Below are positions 21,604 to 32,129 of a stretch of 64,000 nucleotides of DNA, piece after piece. The translations under genes and the position numbers were made by a program. Origin of the DNA: Heterobasidion occidentale (taxonomy: Eukaryota; Basidiomycota; Agaricomycetes; Russulales; Bondarzewiaceae); the NCBI GenBank assembly GCA_039111635.1, contig JBCAQO010000014.1, forward strand, positions 868,001-932,000, read 5' to 3'. Within the stretch, counting starts at the first letter, position 1. Each line of letters begins with the position of its first letter. A model generated the notes under the pieces. That model saw only the letters and a program-made list of their open reading frames with translations, ran no database searches and had not been told where the DNA came from.

Positions 21604-21608
21604 CTCCT
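21604..21608. repeat. Target-site duplication, right copy (CTCCT)
   Basis: This is the second copy of CTCCT, directly after the 3' LTR of copy 2. Copy 1 RT sequence resumes here. Confidence 0.93.
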
Positions 21609-23285
21609 TGTGGAATTCGCACTTCTCTGGTTTGAGGTAAAGATCGTTGTCGCGCAGAATTTGGAGGACTCGCCGAAGAATCACAATGTGTTCCGCTGTG
21701 GTCTTCGTGAAGATGAGGATGTCGTCCATATATACCGCTATTTTCCGGGCCAGGATGAGTTCTTGGAAGATCATGTTCATCATGGCTTGGAAGGTTCCCG
21801 GGGAATTACAGAGCCCAAAGAACATCACTGTAGGTTCGAAGAGTCCCAAGGGTTGTGACAAAGGCCGCCTGGACTCGTCTCTTTCTTGATGCGCACGTTG
21901 TTATATCCCACCGAACATCGAGCTTTGAGAACACCGTTGCGCCTTTAATGATATCCAATAGTTCTTGGATTAATGGCAGGGGGGTGACGTCTCGAATAGT
22001 GTGTTCGTTAAGGTGACGATAGTCTTGTACCGGACGGAGCTTCCATCTTTCTTGCTTACGAAAAGAAAGAGGCCGCGCTATGTGCTGTTGACCGACGTAT
22101 TGTTCCTCTGGAAAGGTGCTCTTTGACGAACTTTCCTAACTCGTCATGCTTTTCCGGGCTCAGGGGAAATATCCGCGGGGCCTGGGGTACAAAAGACGGT
22201 TTGAGGTTTATCGCGTGGTCCCATACTGTATGTTGGGGAAGCCTCTGTGATCGTCGTTCGCTGAAGATGTCGAGGTAAGAATGATATTCTGTCGGCACCC
22301 GACTTTTCAAGTCGGTGGTGTCGATTTCTTCCTCCAGGTCTTCGTCAAAGCTTGCGAACCCCGAGGGTTCTGGAGCTACCTTCCTAATGACGGGTTCTCC
22401 TGCGCTATCCATTGCGGAGGAGTCAAACGGTGTTTGCGCTTCTTCAGCGACTTTTCCTGAAGCTTCGCCCTGGGCTGCCTCTTGTTGGGCTTGCCGGCGT
22501 TCCTTCCTTTCGGCTACTTGTTCTTCAAGCCATTCCCGAGCCTTACGTTGTCGGGATTTGTGCTCGAGTAACTCCATGAACCGAGTTTTCCATTCCTTCG
22601 CGGGTACTTGGCTCCATTGTTCTTTAGTCCAAGTCCACGAGGGTCCTACCGGTTCTGAGACAAGATGCGGTTTTGTCCGCTGAGGAACCTTGTCACCGCG
22701 TAGTTTCGCTAGCCATACCTTTTTGGTAGGCTCTTCCCTTGCCTTGGTAAACCCATATGGTTGTCGGCAATCTGTGGGGCATCGATCAAAGTGTACCTCA
22801 CGGCGCCTCCACCCAATGGAGGGGTCGTGGTATTTCAACCAATCTGTTCCTAGGAGCATGTCGTCTTTCCCTAGATTGGTGATGAACATCTGGACGCGCT
22901 CGGTGTGAGTTCTCCCCCGTCTATCCTTGATGGTGAGATTCGCGTCCAGGCCTCGTCGAATGAGGCCTGCCTTGTTGATGGTGTCATCGACGTTGCGAAC
23001 GCGGATAGGGCGGTTTAAAGGATAGGTGGGGAGATTATGCTTTTGTACCCACTCTTCGTTTACCAAAATCCCTTCGCATGCTGAGTCGATGGCGGCTCTG
23101 GCTCCAGCGCTTCTTCCTCGGGTTGTCAATCGCACGTCAAGTCGAATGGGGGTAATAATGTGACTGTTCATTGCTCCGATTCGAATATATGACGGGGAAT
23201 CATACTCGAGTTTCCTCGACCCTCTCTCTTCGGCTGGTGAAGGAGAGGTCAGGAAAAATCCTCTGCCAGATCCACCAACATTCAC
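21604..23285 (-). pseudogene. pol: pol 5' part of Gypsy copy 1 (protease, RT)
   Basis: On the - strand, an open block at 22056-23285 (409 codons from MNVGGSGRGF) covers the protease (IDSACEG, LLGTDWL) and the start of RT, ending at a premature stop after SAASFF. The following RT stretch is scattered over several frames. Single-base gains and losses lie at about 21855-21925 compared with copy 2. The catalytic YMDD (AVYMDDILIF) is readable at 21580-21861. The gene then stops at the copy 2 insertion, and the remainder lies at 8587-10872. The RT was therefore degraded by small indels as well as by the insertion. Confidence 0.87.
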
Positions 23286-24461
23286 CTTTGCTCGTCCTTT
23301 CCTACTCCTTGGAAGAGCGCTCGGACGCCATTAATATCACTGATGGGTCCGTTGCTTCGTCGTCCGTTAGGCGGTACGTAGCGCTCTCCATCGCTCTGGC
23401 GTGATTCTCCCCTTCTCGCGGAAGGGTCCTCACGTTCCACCGAATTACCAGGTTGTGGTACCCGACAGTGGTGGCCATGAGAACTCCCCTCCTCCAATCC
23501 TCGATGTAGTCGCGCATCGTTTCCCACCGGGGATTCTTGCTCGTCTTCATCCTCCATGTCTGCAGCGCGAGTTCATCTACCTCTTCCACCCATCGGCTTG
23601 CGCAGATTTCCTCGAGACGGGGGAACGCCTCTACGAGGGGAACAACAGTCAGCTATCCCATGCCCTGGTTTTCTGCAATTGTAGCAGGAAAAGGGAGCAG
23701 GTCTCTTGCCATCGTATACACGCTTGTTCTGACTGGCGTCTCTTTTGCGAGAGGCATCAATATCCATGTCAACCACCTGGTTGTTCATTCTGCGAGGAGC
23801 GGTGGTAGAGTTATAACGACGAGCGGGTTGGAGGTGAAAGCGGTTGAGGAAATCGCTTCGGAATGAGGTGGAGTTGGCGAGGATCGCCTTTTGAGCACTT
23901 CGGGCTCAAGCGTCCATCTATTTCACAGGCAGTGTTGACCCAATCTTGGATCGTGTCCTTCGGCGGAGTTTCCTTGTCATAGATCTTGTCCATGACCCTC
24001 GGGTCAAGCCCTCTCTGGAAATAAGGAACTTGTTCCCTGTCGGTGATGTCGGCGTCGGCGGCGATAAGGATGAATTGGTTTGAATATTCATCCACCGTCA
24101 TCTTCCCCTGAGAGAAAGACATGAGGGCGCTTCGGGCCTTGTCCGTGAGGTTCGTTTCCTTGAACTGGAGTTTAAACCTGACAAGGAAGTCGTCCCAAGT
24201 TCCTACGGTCTTGGGTGGGGTCGCCCCTACTGTCTTCTTTAGGAAGCTCTCTGCCCATACGCCGGCCGTCCCGTATCTCATGCACGAGAGAGCGAGAGAA
24301 ACTTTGTCTGAATCCGTCTTGTATCGGTCTGGTTCTGCTGTGAAAAGGAGGAGGCAATTCATGATGAATTTCTGTGATTGAGTTCGGTCTCCTTCGAAGT
24401 TATCGGGGAGCTTGAGCTTGCCCCTTCCCGACGAAACGGGGGGGTCTGTAGGATTTGACAT
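23282..24461 (-). pseudogene. gag: gag of Gypsy copy 1, frameshifted
   Basis: The gene starts MSNPTDPPVSSGRGKLK at 24461. It reads through the gag domain (CMRYGTAGVWAESFL, YFQRGLDPRVMD) to about residue 188, where two missing bases shift the frame. The tail with the zinc knuckle (CYNCRKPGHGIADC, CCHC spacing kept) is at 23573-23788. The last part, rich in Asp/Glu (MEDEDEQESPVGND), is in a further frame down to 23282. Here the gag domain and the zinc-knuckle tail are in frame across the point where copy 2 has lost a base. Confidence 0.82.
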
Positions 24462-24920
24462 AATATTTCGGGTGTTGATCGGTGTTTGAATATCCGAGGA
24501 TTCGGACTCGGATGTTCCTTCTTCTTCCTCCGATGTGTCCGGGATTTCCGGTTCGGGGTTCCTGTACTGGGGTGGTTCTACCCAGTCTTCTGCTGTTTCG
24601 TCCCAAGCCCACTCAGCTTCTGTTCCGTCTTCTCTTGTGAAGAAGTATCGTCCTTCTCGGTACGAGCAGTTATCAAAGTTCGGGGGTGCTGGTTGATTGG
24701 TGTCGGAGTAATACCAGCGGTTTTCTCTTTGATGGATAGGACGATTGTTCTGTCGAAGTTGGTTATGGGTTCGTCTAGTGCCTGGTGGAAATCCTAGGCC
24801 TAGGTCTTGCTCCAGGGTGTGTGAAGTAACTCTCTTCGGTGGGTGTCTATGCCACCGATGAGGGTTGTGAGAAAGAGTGTGGCAGCAAGCAGAGTGTGGT
24901 GCAAGGTAGGGGCAAAAGCG
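24462..24920 (-). other. ATG-free leader of Gypsy copy 1
   Basis: No ATG is present on the - strand between the predicted transcript start in the 5' LTR (about 25137) and the gag ATG. This repeats the property seen in copy 2 and makes chance less likely. Confidence 0.5.
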
Positions 24921-24930
24921 AGTCTATTCT
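24921..24930 (-). other. Primer-binding site for self-priming (copy 1)
   Basis: Read on the - strand this is AGAATAGACT, identical to the site in copy 2 and two bases inside the LTR. It is fully complementary to AGTCTATTCT in the copy 1 LTR. Confidence 0.6.
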
Positions 24931-24932
24931 AG

Positions 24933-25551
24933 TGTTACGAACTGCTCGTTCGGTAACCCAAGAGTAACAGGTTCTTCCCTAGGTCGCACAATGGACTGAG
25001 TGGTGGGCGAAGTCTCGACTGTATCAGGCGTTGATACAGGAGGGAATAATGATTGACTCTAAGTTACACAGTGTGAAGACCGTGTAAGAACGAAGAGGTT
25101 CGTATTCGTAGATACGAATGAACGAAGAGAATAGACTGAAGATCCTCAGCCTATTCTATGGGCCTTATATACTGTATGGGGTATAGGGTAAGAGTCCGTG
25201 TGCTTCTCCAGGTTTCCATCCTAGGAGAGCTGTGGCCGCCGTCTTTCCCTCCGGCGCCTACTCTTGTACTTCTCTAGTCGCACTGATCCATCATGGTGCG
25301 ACGAGGTGCTTACCCATAAGCCCTAAGCCCATGGCATGTGAATACGCCTCTCATTACTGTGTGAACTCTGTGAGCCCCGTGTCCCTCCAATATAGCCTTT
25401 ACCGATGTCTTGAAGAACCATCGGTCTTGTCGGCTCCTAAGGACATGCCGAATACCTTGGTGTACGCTCCGTAGTGGAGCCGCCTAGCATGTGATGCTTG
25501 ATCCATCAGTTAGACCGGCCGTGAAGGGCCCCGATCGGTCAAGTCATAACA
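24933..25551 (-). repeat. 5' LTR of Gypsy copy 1
   Basis: The 619-bp LTR lies in inverted orientation with TG...CA ends. It is very similar to 3909-4528. It directly abuts internal sequence of copy 3 at 25552. Confidence 0.92.
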
Positions 25552-26822
25552 GACGAACACTCAATCTCTAACCAGGACAGGCCACCGTATGGGGCTGACA
25601 GAGTTAGGGATCTTCAAAGGGGTCTTGCCGGACTCAAGACAAGTCGAGAAAAGTCTATTCTCGATAGGTTGGTGGGCCTAAGCCTTTGTAAAGCAATCAA
25701 CCCACACACCTGGAGTCCCCCTCGATACCGGAGATCAAGGAGATAGAGATCTATCCTGGAAACACTGAAGCATGGCCTTCGGCATTTTGAAGAAGAACGA
25801 CACACACACCCATCCACAGACGAGTTTCTATTTCATCTCACAATCATTCGCACGACACCTTTCTGCATCGTCCCCAGAGCAGTAAACTGGCTCAACAAAC
25901 AGTACCAGGAGAGTCCTGGTTCGAGCAGCTGCCTATTGACTCTAGGAGCATACTCGCAACAAAACCATACCGGTGAAGGAAGAACATCAGAAGGGTGACG
26001 CAATATTGTGGCGATATTGCTAGGTACCTAAACCAAACAGCTCAACGGAGAAGGAAAACTCCTAGGCATTGTAAACGACGTAGGTCGGTCTTCGCCCCAG
26101 AAAATGAAGTGATATTGGAAAGACGCATCCCAATCTTTATTGGACGACCAGAAAGCAATTGTACGTGGAATGACGATGAAGCTCGCACGGGCGAGTAGTC
26201 CCCTCAGGAGTTGGGACCTAGAAAGGGGGTAATGTTATGACTTGACCGATCGGAGCCCTTCGCGGCCGGTCTATCCCATGGATCAAGCATCACATGCTAG
26301 GCGGCTCTACCACGGAGTGTACATCAAGGTATTCGGCATGTCCTTAGGAGCCGACTAAACCAATGGTTCTTCAAGACATCGGTAAAGGCTACATTGGAGG
26401 GACACGAGGCTCACATGATAGGCACAGAGATAAGGAAGGCATTCACATGCCATGGGCTTAGGGCTTGAGGGTAAGCACCTCGTCGCACCAGGATGGATCC
26501 GTGCGACTAGAGAAGTACAAGAGTAGGCACCAGCCGAGAGAGACGGTGGCCATAGCTCTCCTGGGATGGAAACCCAGGAGAAGCACACGGACTCTTACCC
26601 TATACCCCATACAGTATATAAGGCCCATAGAATAGGCTGAGGATCTTCAGTCTACTCTCTTTGTTCTTACACAGTCTTCTCACTGTGTAGCTTAGAGCCA
26701 AATCATTATTCCCTCCTGTATTGTTGCCCGGTACAGTTGAGACCTTGCCCACCACTCAGTCCTGCGTGCGACCTAGGGAAGAACCTATTACTCTTGGGTT
26801 ATCGAACGAGCAGTTCATAACA
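25552..26822 (+). mobile_element. Gypsy copy 3: 3'-terminal remnant with LTR
   Basis: The segment starts at the position equal to about 20305 of copy 2. It holds roughly 680 bp of the internal 3' region, the polypurine tract (26219-26229) and a 3' LTR (26233-26822, 590 bp). Coding parts and the 5' LTR are absent. The LTR is more diverged: AGTCTACTCT stands in place of AGTCTATTCT. Copy 1 may have inserted into it and the left part then been lost. Confidence 0.85.
26233..26822 (+). repeat. 3' LTR of Gypsy copy 3
   Basis: The LTR runs TGTTATGACT...CATAACA. It is shorter than the other LTRs because it lacks a stretch around the TCGTATCTTCGAATACG palindrome. A TATATAA box is present. Confidence 0.88.
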
Positions 26823-29580
26823 GTGGGATGGTCCAAATGGTACTGTTGTCACCAGATGGACTGGCTAGAAACGGAGATGCAGTGGTGGTTTTTCTCTGGA
26901 CATGCTCACTACAAGCTGTCTACAATAATGACCCTAACCCTGTGTCACTTCCCGATCCCTCTATCCTCCTGTTTCCTTCTCTTGTCTGGTCTTGTCTCGC
27001 CTCATCTTGTTCTCTGGCTCTGTCTTCCTTTCTGCCTGGTATGGAGTTCTACTACTCCAGTGGCATGGAGCACCACGCATGACAGTACAGTTCCCTATCT
27101 TGTCCATTCTGCAACATTCACCTATTGCACCACTGGGCAACAATTCTGATGCCACTGACAGTGCCACCAACACACATTAATTGTGCCAGTCAGAACATCT
27201 TGCAGACACCAACAACAACAGCAATGATAACAGCAACGACGATAGCAACAACAATGTAGTACTGCAATTGTGCAAGTGCACGGCTGCACACACTCACTAC
27301 AATGACGACAGTGGCCGCACTTCGAATGCGCACAAGGCCGAAAAGAACACTAGCACTGCGTCGACTATTAAGGGCAAAGGGAGGTTCTCTCGTCATTCAC
27401 TTATGAGCCCTGTGATCCTCTCTTATTCTCTGCTTCCACCCCTTGTGCCCTAGATCATTCTCTTGTGCTCTGTGCTCCGCAGGGCTCTGCGGCACACTCT
27501 TGTTTTGGCTTCCCATGGCTTGTTTTCCACATTTACAGACTCGTGTATATTTACTCTTGCTACTCAATGTATACCTGTTCTTTGATTGCCATGTTTTTAT
27601 TGATATTAGATTGAGCATAATGCAATGCCTTGTGAGCATTGTGTGGCAATATATTCTTGCCAATCTAAAGTGAGTATATATTCTTCTCAAGGCTTGCGAA
27701 AACGGCAAGAATTACGGGGATTGCATTTTTTGCTCATGCCTCACATGCTGATATATTACCCGAGGTCTTGGTGGGTTTTCGGGGTATATAAAGGTATTCA
27801 TAGCTATATATCATTTTTGCACTTTTGCTGATGACGGTCCGTCACGCCCCGTCACGCCATGCTCTCGTGATAGGTCGTCTGGCAGGCGCAGGTGCGCGCA
27901 TCATCATCATTGCGTCCCATTGCTCCGGGCGCGTTTCGCCTCGCTTACATCACCCGTACGGATACACAATCTTATTATATGACCGCGTGTTCCTCGCAGG
28001 GCGACTGGCACTACGTCCATGCATGGCTTTGGTCACAACGTCTCTAAAGAACAAGAGAGAAAAAATCAACGGCCTCGGCTGATGATCGATGATCTTGGGG
28101 AGAGCAGGCCATAGGTAATATGGAAAGTGGACGCGTGGAAACGTGAAGCCATATCCATTAGGCAGATCTTTGGAAGTGGGTCGTCGCGATCGAGTCTTGA
28201 ATTATGAGAGCAGAAAGACGACAGAACTCTGGCTTCTCAAGCGTAACGTAGCGGAGACGGGTGGTTGGAACTGACGAGGTTTGTTGCAAACTCAGAAAGC
28301 CGATTGAGTGTGGAATATGCTCTTCTGCATCTTGCGAGGTTGGCATATCTTGTTTGTCTGACGCGAACAAAGCTTCTTGAGCTCATGTGTTGCGAGCGGG
28401 GTTCTATGCTAGCCCGTTTTCAGATCTCTTTGGAGCAATCCGTTGTGAACAAGATTGACTTTACCAGAGGAAGGTACTGGAAATACCACCAAACGAGAGG
28501 CAGAAGCCTGCATGGAAAGGCGGTATCAGAATGAATGTGATCAAGCACTCAGCGGATTTTGGCGTGTAGATGGATTTTATCATTACCTTGAAAGAGGTGA
28601 GGATATATGATCAGGCAGCATAACAATAAGCCGAGAGTGATCAGAGGGAAGACATAAACTAAACCGAGACTGTTGAGAGGCGCCAGTCAAGTCGCCGCGC
28701 TCGGCAGTATGACTAGTCCTCGAGCCCTCCTCGAGCCCTGATAACTTGTAAAGTAAGCTTGACCGATGTGGGATGTACAAATGCACAACAACGACAAAAC
28801 TCACCAGGGCAAGGCGGCAATTTCGCTAGGAACGGACTCGGGCAATTCTTCAACATGACATCTGCCAACATCTGCGCAAGCATTTCTGCTTCATAGCGCC
28901 CTGTGGAGATCAACTTTCTTCGCAACGTCTAGATCATGATGGCCTTGTCTTCAAGTTTGGCATTCGTGTGGGATCCAGTGCACACTACATTCTCCACCAG
29001 CTCTATTTGGCCAGTATCCGAGATGAGGAGGAGAAAGGGGTCAGGAGACGAACATGACCGAGCTGTTTTTGGTCTCACCAGACCGGGCGAACGAAAGGAG
29101 CGCAACGCGCCATAGCCTCGAAGAATTCTGTCCGCGAAAATCGCGTTCTAAATTCTGGTCGTTCAATGAAGCACGGAGAGACAGCGAGTACGGCGACCAG
29201 ATAGAACAGCGCATAGAGTTGTGATTCAATGCCTTCGTTTCAGGGCATCGTACAGGGGTCTTCCGCCACTTTATAGCCTTTTTTCCCGCAGAGCTCAAGT
29301 CATGCGTAGAGCGAAAACCCTGAAGCTCAAGCCAGTGTGAATCCACGAGATCTCCATCCAACTCGTAGCATCTGGGTTCTGTGGTGACGATCAGTGGGAA
29401 TCGAGCTGAGTGCTGCAGAGTATGACGAGGTTTCGCGTAGAATGCTAGAGAGAGTAAGAGATCATGTCATGTAACACAGGGGATGTGAGCACTGCCAGGC
29501 ACTGCCTCGGGCTCTGAAATGGATTGAGGTCATCTCAGCTGACACACCCGCGAAACCTCCCCTATGCTCACCCCATCCTC
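26823..29580. other. Gene-poor region
   Basis: I recognise no gene. A CAA/CGA-rich trinucleotide stretch lies at about 27205-27260. A TATA-like GTATATAAAGG at about 27783-27793 and a perfect hairpin (CCGCAGGGCTCTGCGG, 27478-27493) are the only clear signals. Open frames at 28265-28534 (+), 28713-28925 (-) and 29041-29361 (-) have no recognisable motifs and may be transposon debris. Confidence 0.35.
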
Positions 29581-29584
29581 CTCC

Positions 29585-29590
29585 TTATAA
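29585..29590 (+). promoter_or_regulatory. TATA-like box and pyrimidine tract of the lipase gene
   Basis: TTATAA lies 100 bp before the ATG. It is followed by a C/T-rich stretch (about 29600-29670), a common feature of fungal core promoters. Confidence 0.45.
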
Positions 29591-29689
29591 ACGGCCGTAT
29601 TTCTCCAATCTCACCCTCCCTCTCTTTCTTACGCCCCCCACCTACTCACCTCACCCCACTCCTATCCAAAATCCGAATCCGAATCAACC

Positions 29690-31017
29690 ATGTCTACCTA
29701 CACTGAATCCTGGCTGAGTGGGCCTCACTCCACGTCCTTCTACACCCGGCTCTACACCCCGGCCTCCTCCTCCACCCCCTCTTCCCCCAAGGGCGTGCTC
29801 GTGTTCATCCACGGCTTCATCGAGCACGTCGGGCGCTACGAGCACGCGCACAACGCGTGGGCCGCGCGGGGCTTCGCCGTCTTCGCCTTTGACCAGCGCG
29901 GGTTCGGGCGCACGGCGCTCGACGCGAAGCGGAGCAAGGGGAGCTCGTACGGCAAGACGAGCGGGCCCGAGCGCATGGGCGACGTGAAGTGGGCCGTGCG
30001 GCACGCCAAGGAGACGTTCCCAGACGCCCCTGTGTTTTTGATGGGTCATTCCATGGTGCGTTATCTCGAGCGCCGTTGCCACCTTCGAGAACGCGCAATG
30101 TTCATGGTTTCCTCCTATTTTTATTGCTATTGTAGGGCGGTGGTATCGTGCTCGGTTTCCCGACACATTCAAGCGCGCCGCCAGACAAGGACACCGTCGC
30201 GATCCTCTCAGGAGTCATCGCGACGAGTCCCCTGCTCCGCCTCTCGCACCCGCCCCTGGACTTCGTTCGCTGGATAGGCGGCAAGGCTGGCCATATATTC
30301 CCCAATATGCCGATCCCTGCCAATGTCGAGCCCCAAGTAAGTCGTTCTCCTAATCCCTTACCTCTCCTGTTTTTCGCTACGCCGAGGCCTCCTGATGGGT
30401 ACGAATATGGAATAAAATCTAACGCGCAACTCCTATTCTTAGTTTCTCTCGCACGATCAAGCATGCATCGAGAGCAACATCCACGATCCATTGATCCAGC
30501 GCTCGGCGACGCTTCGCGCGATCGACGACATGCTCTCGCGCGGCGACAGCCTCGTTGCAGAAAACTTCAAAAACTGGCCTAAAGAGCTTCCGGTGCGTAC
30601 ACGTCTCCTGACTCTCAATCTTCGGTACTTCATTGTAGTTGCAAAATATTGACTGATATTCACAGGTCTTGATCGTTCACGGCGACGAGGACCAAGTATG
30701 TTCTATCGACGCGAGTCAAAAGTTCTTCGCAAAATTGCCCGCGTCTGACAAGCACATGTCTGTCTACTCCGTGCGCCCCCTTTCCCTTTCTTCATGCGAA
30801 AAGATCATAAAATTAATGACATCGACATCGACAGGGTGGATTCCACGAGCTACACAATGAGCCGGACGGCGTGAAGGAGAAGTTGTTCGACGAGTGCATA
30901 TCCTGGGCAGAGGCGCGACTGCCTTCTGTCGCTCATGCTCACCCACCATCGTCGACCGACCTTCCCGCGCCAAATGCCGGACAAGTTAACGAGTCGCTCG
31001 TTTCGTCGCGCCTCTAA
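29690..31017 (+). CDS. Monoacylglycerol lipase-like serine hydrolase
   Basis: The enzyme is predicted to hydrolyse monoacylglycerols to free fatty acid and glycerol (alpha/beta hydrolase, Hydrolase_4 / Yju3-like). Proposed exons: 29690-30055, 30136-30336, 30443-30592, 30666-30770 and 30835-31017, all phase 0, giving 333 residues. The oxyanion region reads VLVFIHGFIEHVGRYE. The nucleophile Ser121 lies in GHSMGGG, split by intron 1. The acid is probably Asp248 in VLIVHGDEDQ, and the catalytic His278 lies in GGFHELHNE. Length and motif order fit the family (about 300-330 residues). No signal peptide is visible, so it is probably cytosolic or on lipid droplets. It is the first clear host gene after the transposon block. 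Confidence 0.9.
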
Positions 31018-31590
31018 ACATCTCTCAGCACTTCGCTTGATTTGTTGTGTGCTCTTTGATCTATTCACGCTGATACGCGGATATCTACACGATTCCCCAA
31101 CCTGACAGCTTATGCATCGACAAAGCCAAAAAAAAACTGTACACTGTACTACAATGTTGGGTTGCACTCCCATCACGGATTGTTCTAACTCTATATTTAT
31201 AATACCATGCTTCGCTCACATATGTACCATGTTCAATAATACCTATCTAGATTTGTGCTCCAATGTATAATTATTATTCATAATGTCGCGCGTATCGACC
31301 CAGTGGGCTTCTGCAAGATCTTCATTGTTATGCAAAGGTGAGGTCGAATGTTTGGCAAAAGTGTCAAAACTATCGAAATAACTACATCGGCCTGGGAAGG
31401 ATGGATCCACTTTGTGTTCAATACGCGAGACCATTCAAAGCAACGACATACATACCTCGTACCGTCCCCTCGCATACACGAGGATCGATGCAAGCTGAGC
31501 AGCAACAGAGCCTGATACAACGCCTGAGATCGCCCAGGGTATCACGAAGCTCACGCAACATGTGCGCAGCACAAAACCACAAAGCAAAGG

Positions 31591-32129
31591 TCATGAATTC
31601 GAACGCGACTGCGACCCCGCCGCGGCCCGCACCTCTCGCGCCACTGTAAACACAGAAAAAAATACAACCCAGTCAGGACGACGAGCACCACGGTAATCCT
31701 AGCCTCCACAACGGAGGCCGAATGAAACGCGCGCGACTCACCGCCCTCCAAGTCCCGCCGGTCCCACTCCTCCGCGCTCACCCTCGCCCCGCGGCCGCCC
31801 CTGTCCCCTGTCTCCCCCGCCCCCTGTTTCGCCTCGTCCCGCCCCAATATAACCTCCATCCACCCCACCTCCCTCTCCGGCGCGCCGTCCGCCTGCGCGC
31901 CCCTCTCGGCGACAGTAGCGAGCCGCCGCAGGCGCGCGGCCTCCTCTGCGCGCACGGGCTCTCCGGCGCGCAGGCGCGCGGCGAGGTCGTCGAGGACGGA
32001 GATGCGCGCGGCGAGCTGGTTGCGGGAGGTTGTGGCTGCGCGGCGCTGGTAGAGGAGGTGGACGGAGAGGGAGGAGAGCGCGAGGGTGTAGAGGAGCGGG
32101 GGGAGGTGCGGGGAGGAGAGGAAGGACAT
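31591..32129 (-). CDS. Small predicted membrane protein, unknown function
   Basis: Two exons (31742-32129 and 31591-31643) joined by a 98-nt GT-AG intron give 146 residues, starting MSFLSSPHLPPLLYTLAL and ending SQSRSNS. Residues about 9-25 form one hydrophobic segment followed by positive charges (YQRR), an N-terminal anchor. A helical, Arg/Ala-rich region comes next (ISVLDDLAARLRAGEP), then a Gly/Arg-rich stretch. I recognise no family. Its 3' end faces the lipase 3' end, about 570 bp away. Reading through the intron also stays open, to 31551, so the last residues are uncertain. Confidence 0.5.

Larger units (their letters stand above)
3909..25551 (-). mobile_element. Gypsy copy 1: chromodomain LTR retrotransposon, split by copy 2
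   Basis: This element runs right to left, with its 5' LTR at 24933-25551 and 3' LTR at 3909-4528. The two LTRs (619 and 620 bp) look nearly identical by eye. Removing copy 2 (10873-21603) and one 5-bp duplicate rejoins the RT reading region without gain or loss at the junction. The net length is about 10.9 kb. Gag and pol carry several small indels besides the insertion. The extra ORF at 7152-8528 remains open. The outermost flanks (GCGTT and GACGA) are not a target duplication, so the present ends probably result from recombination or deletion. It belongs to the same family as copies 2 and 3. Confidence 0.9.
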
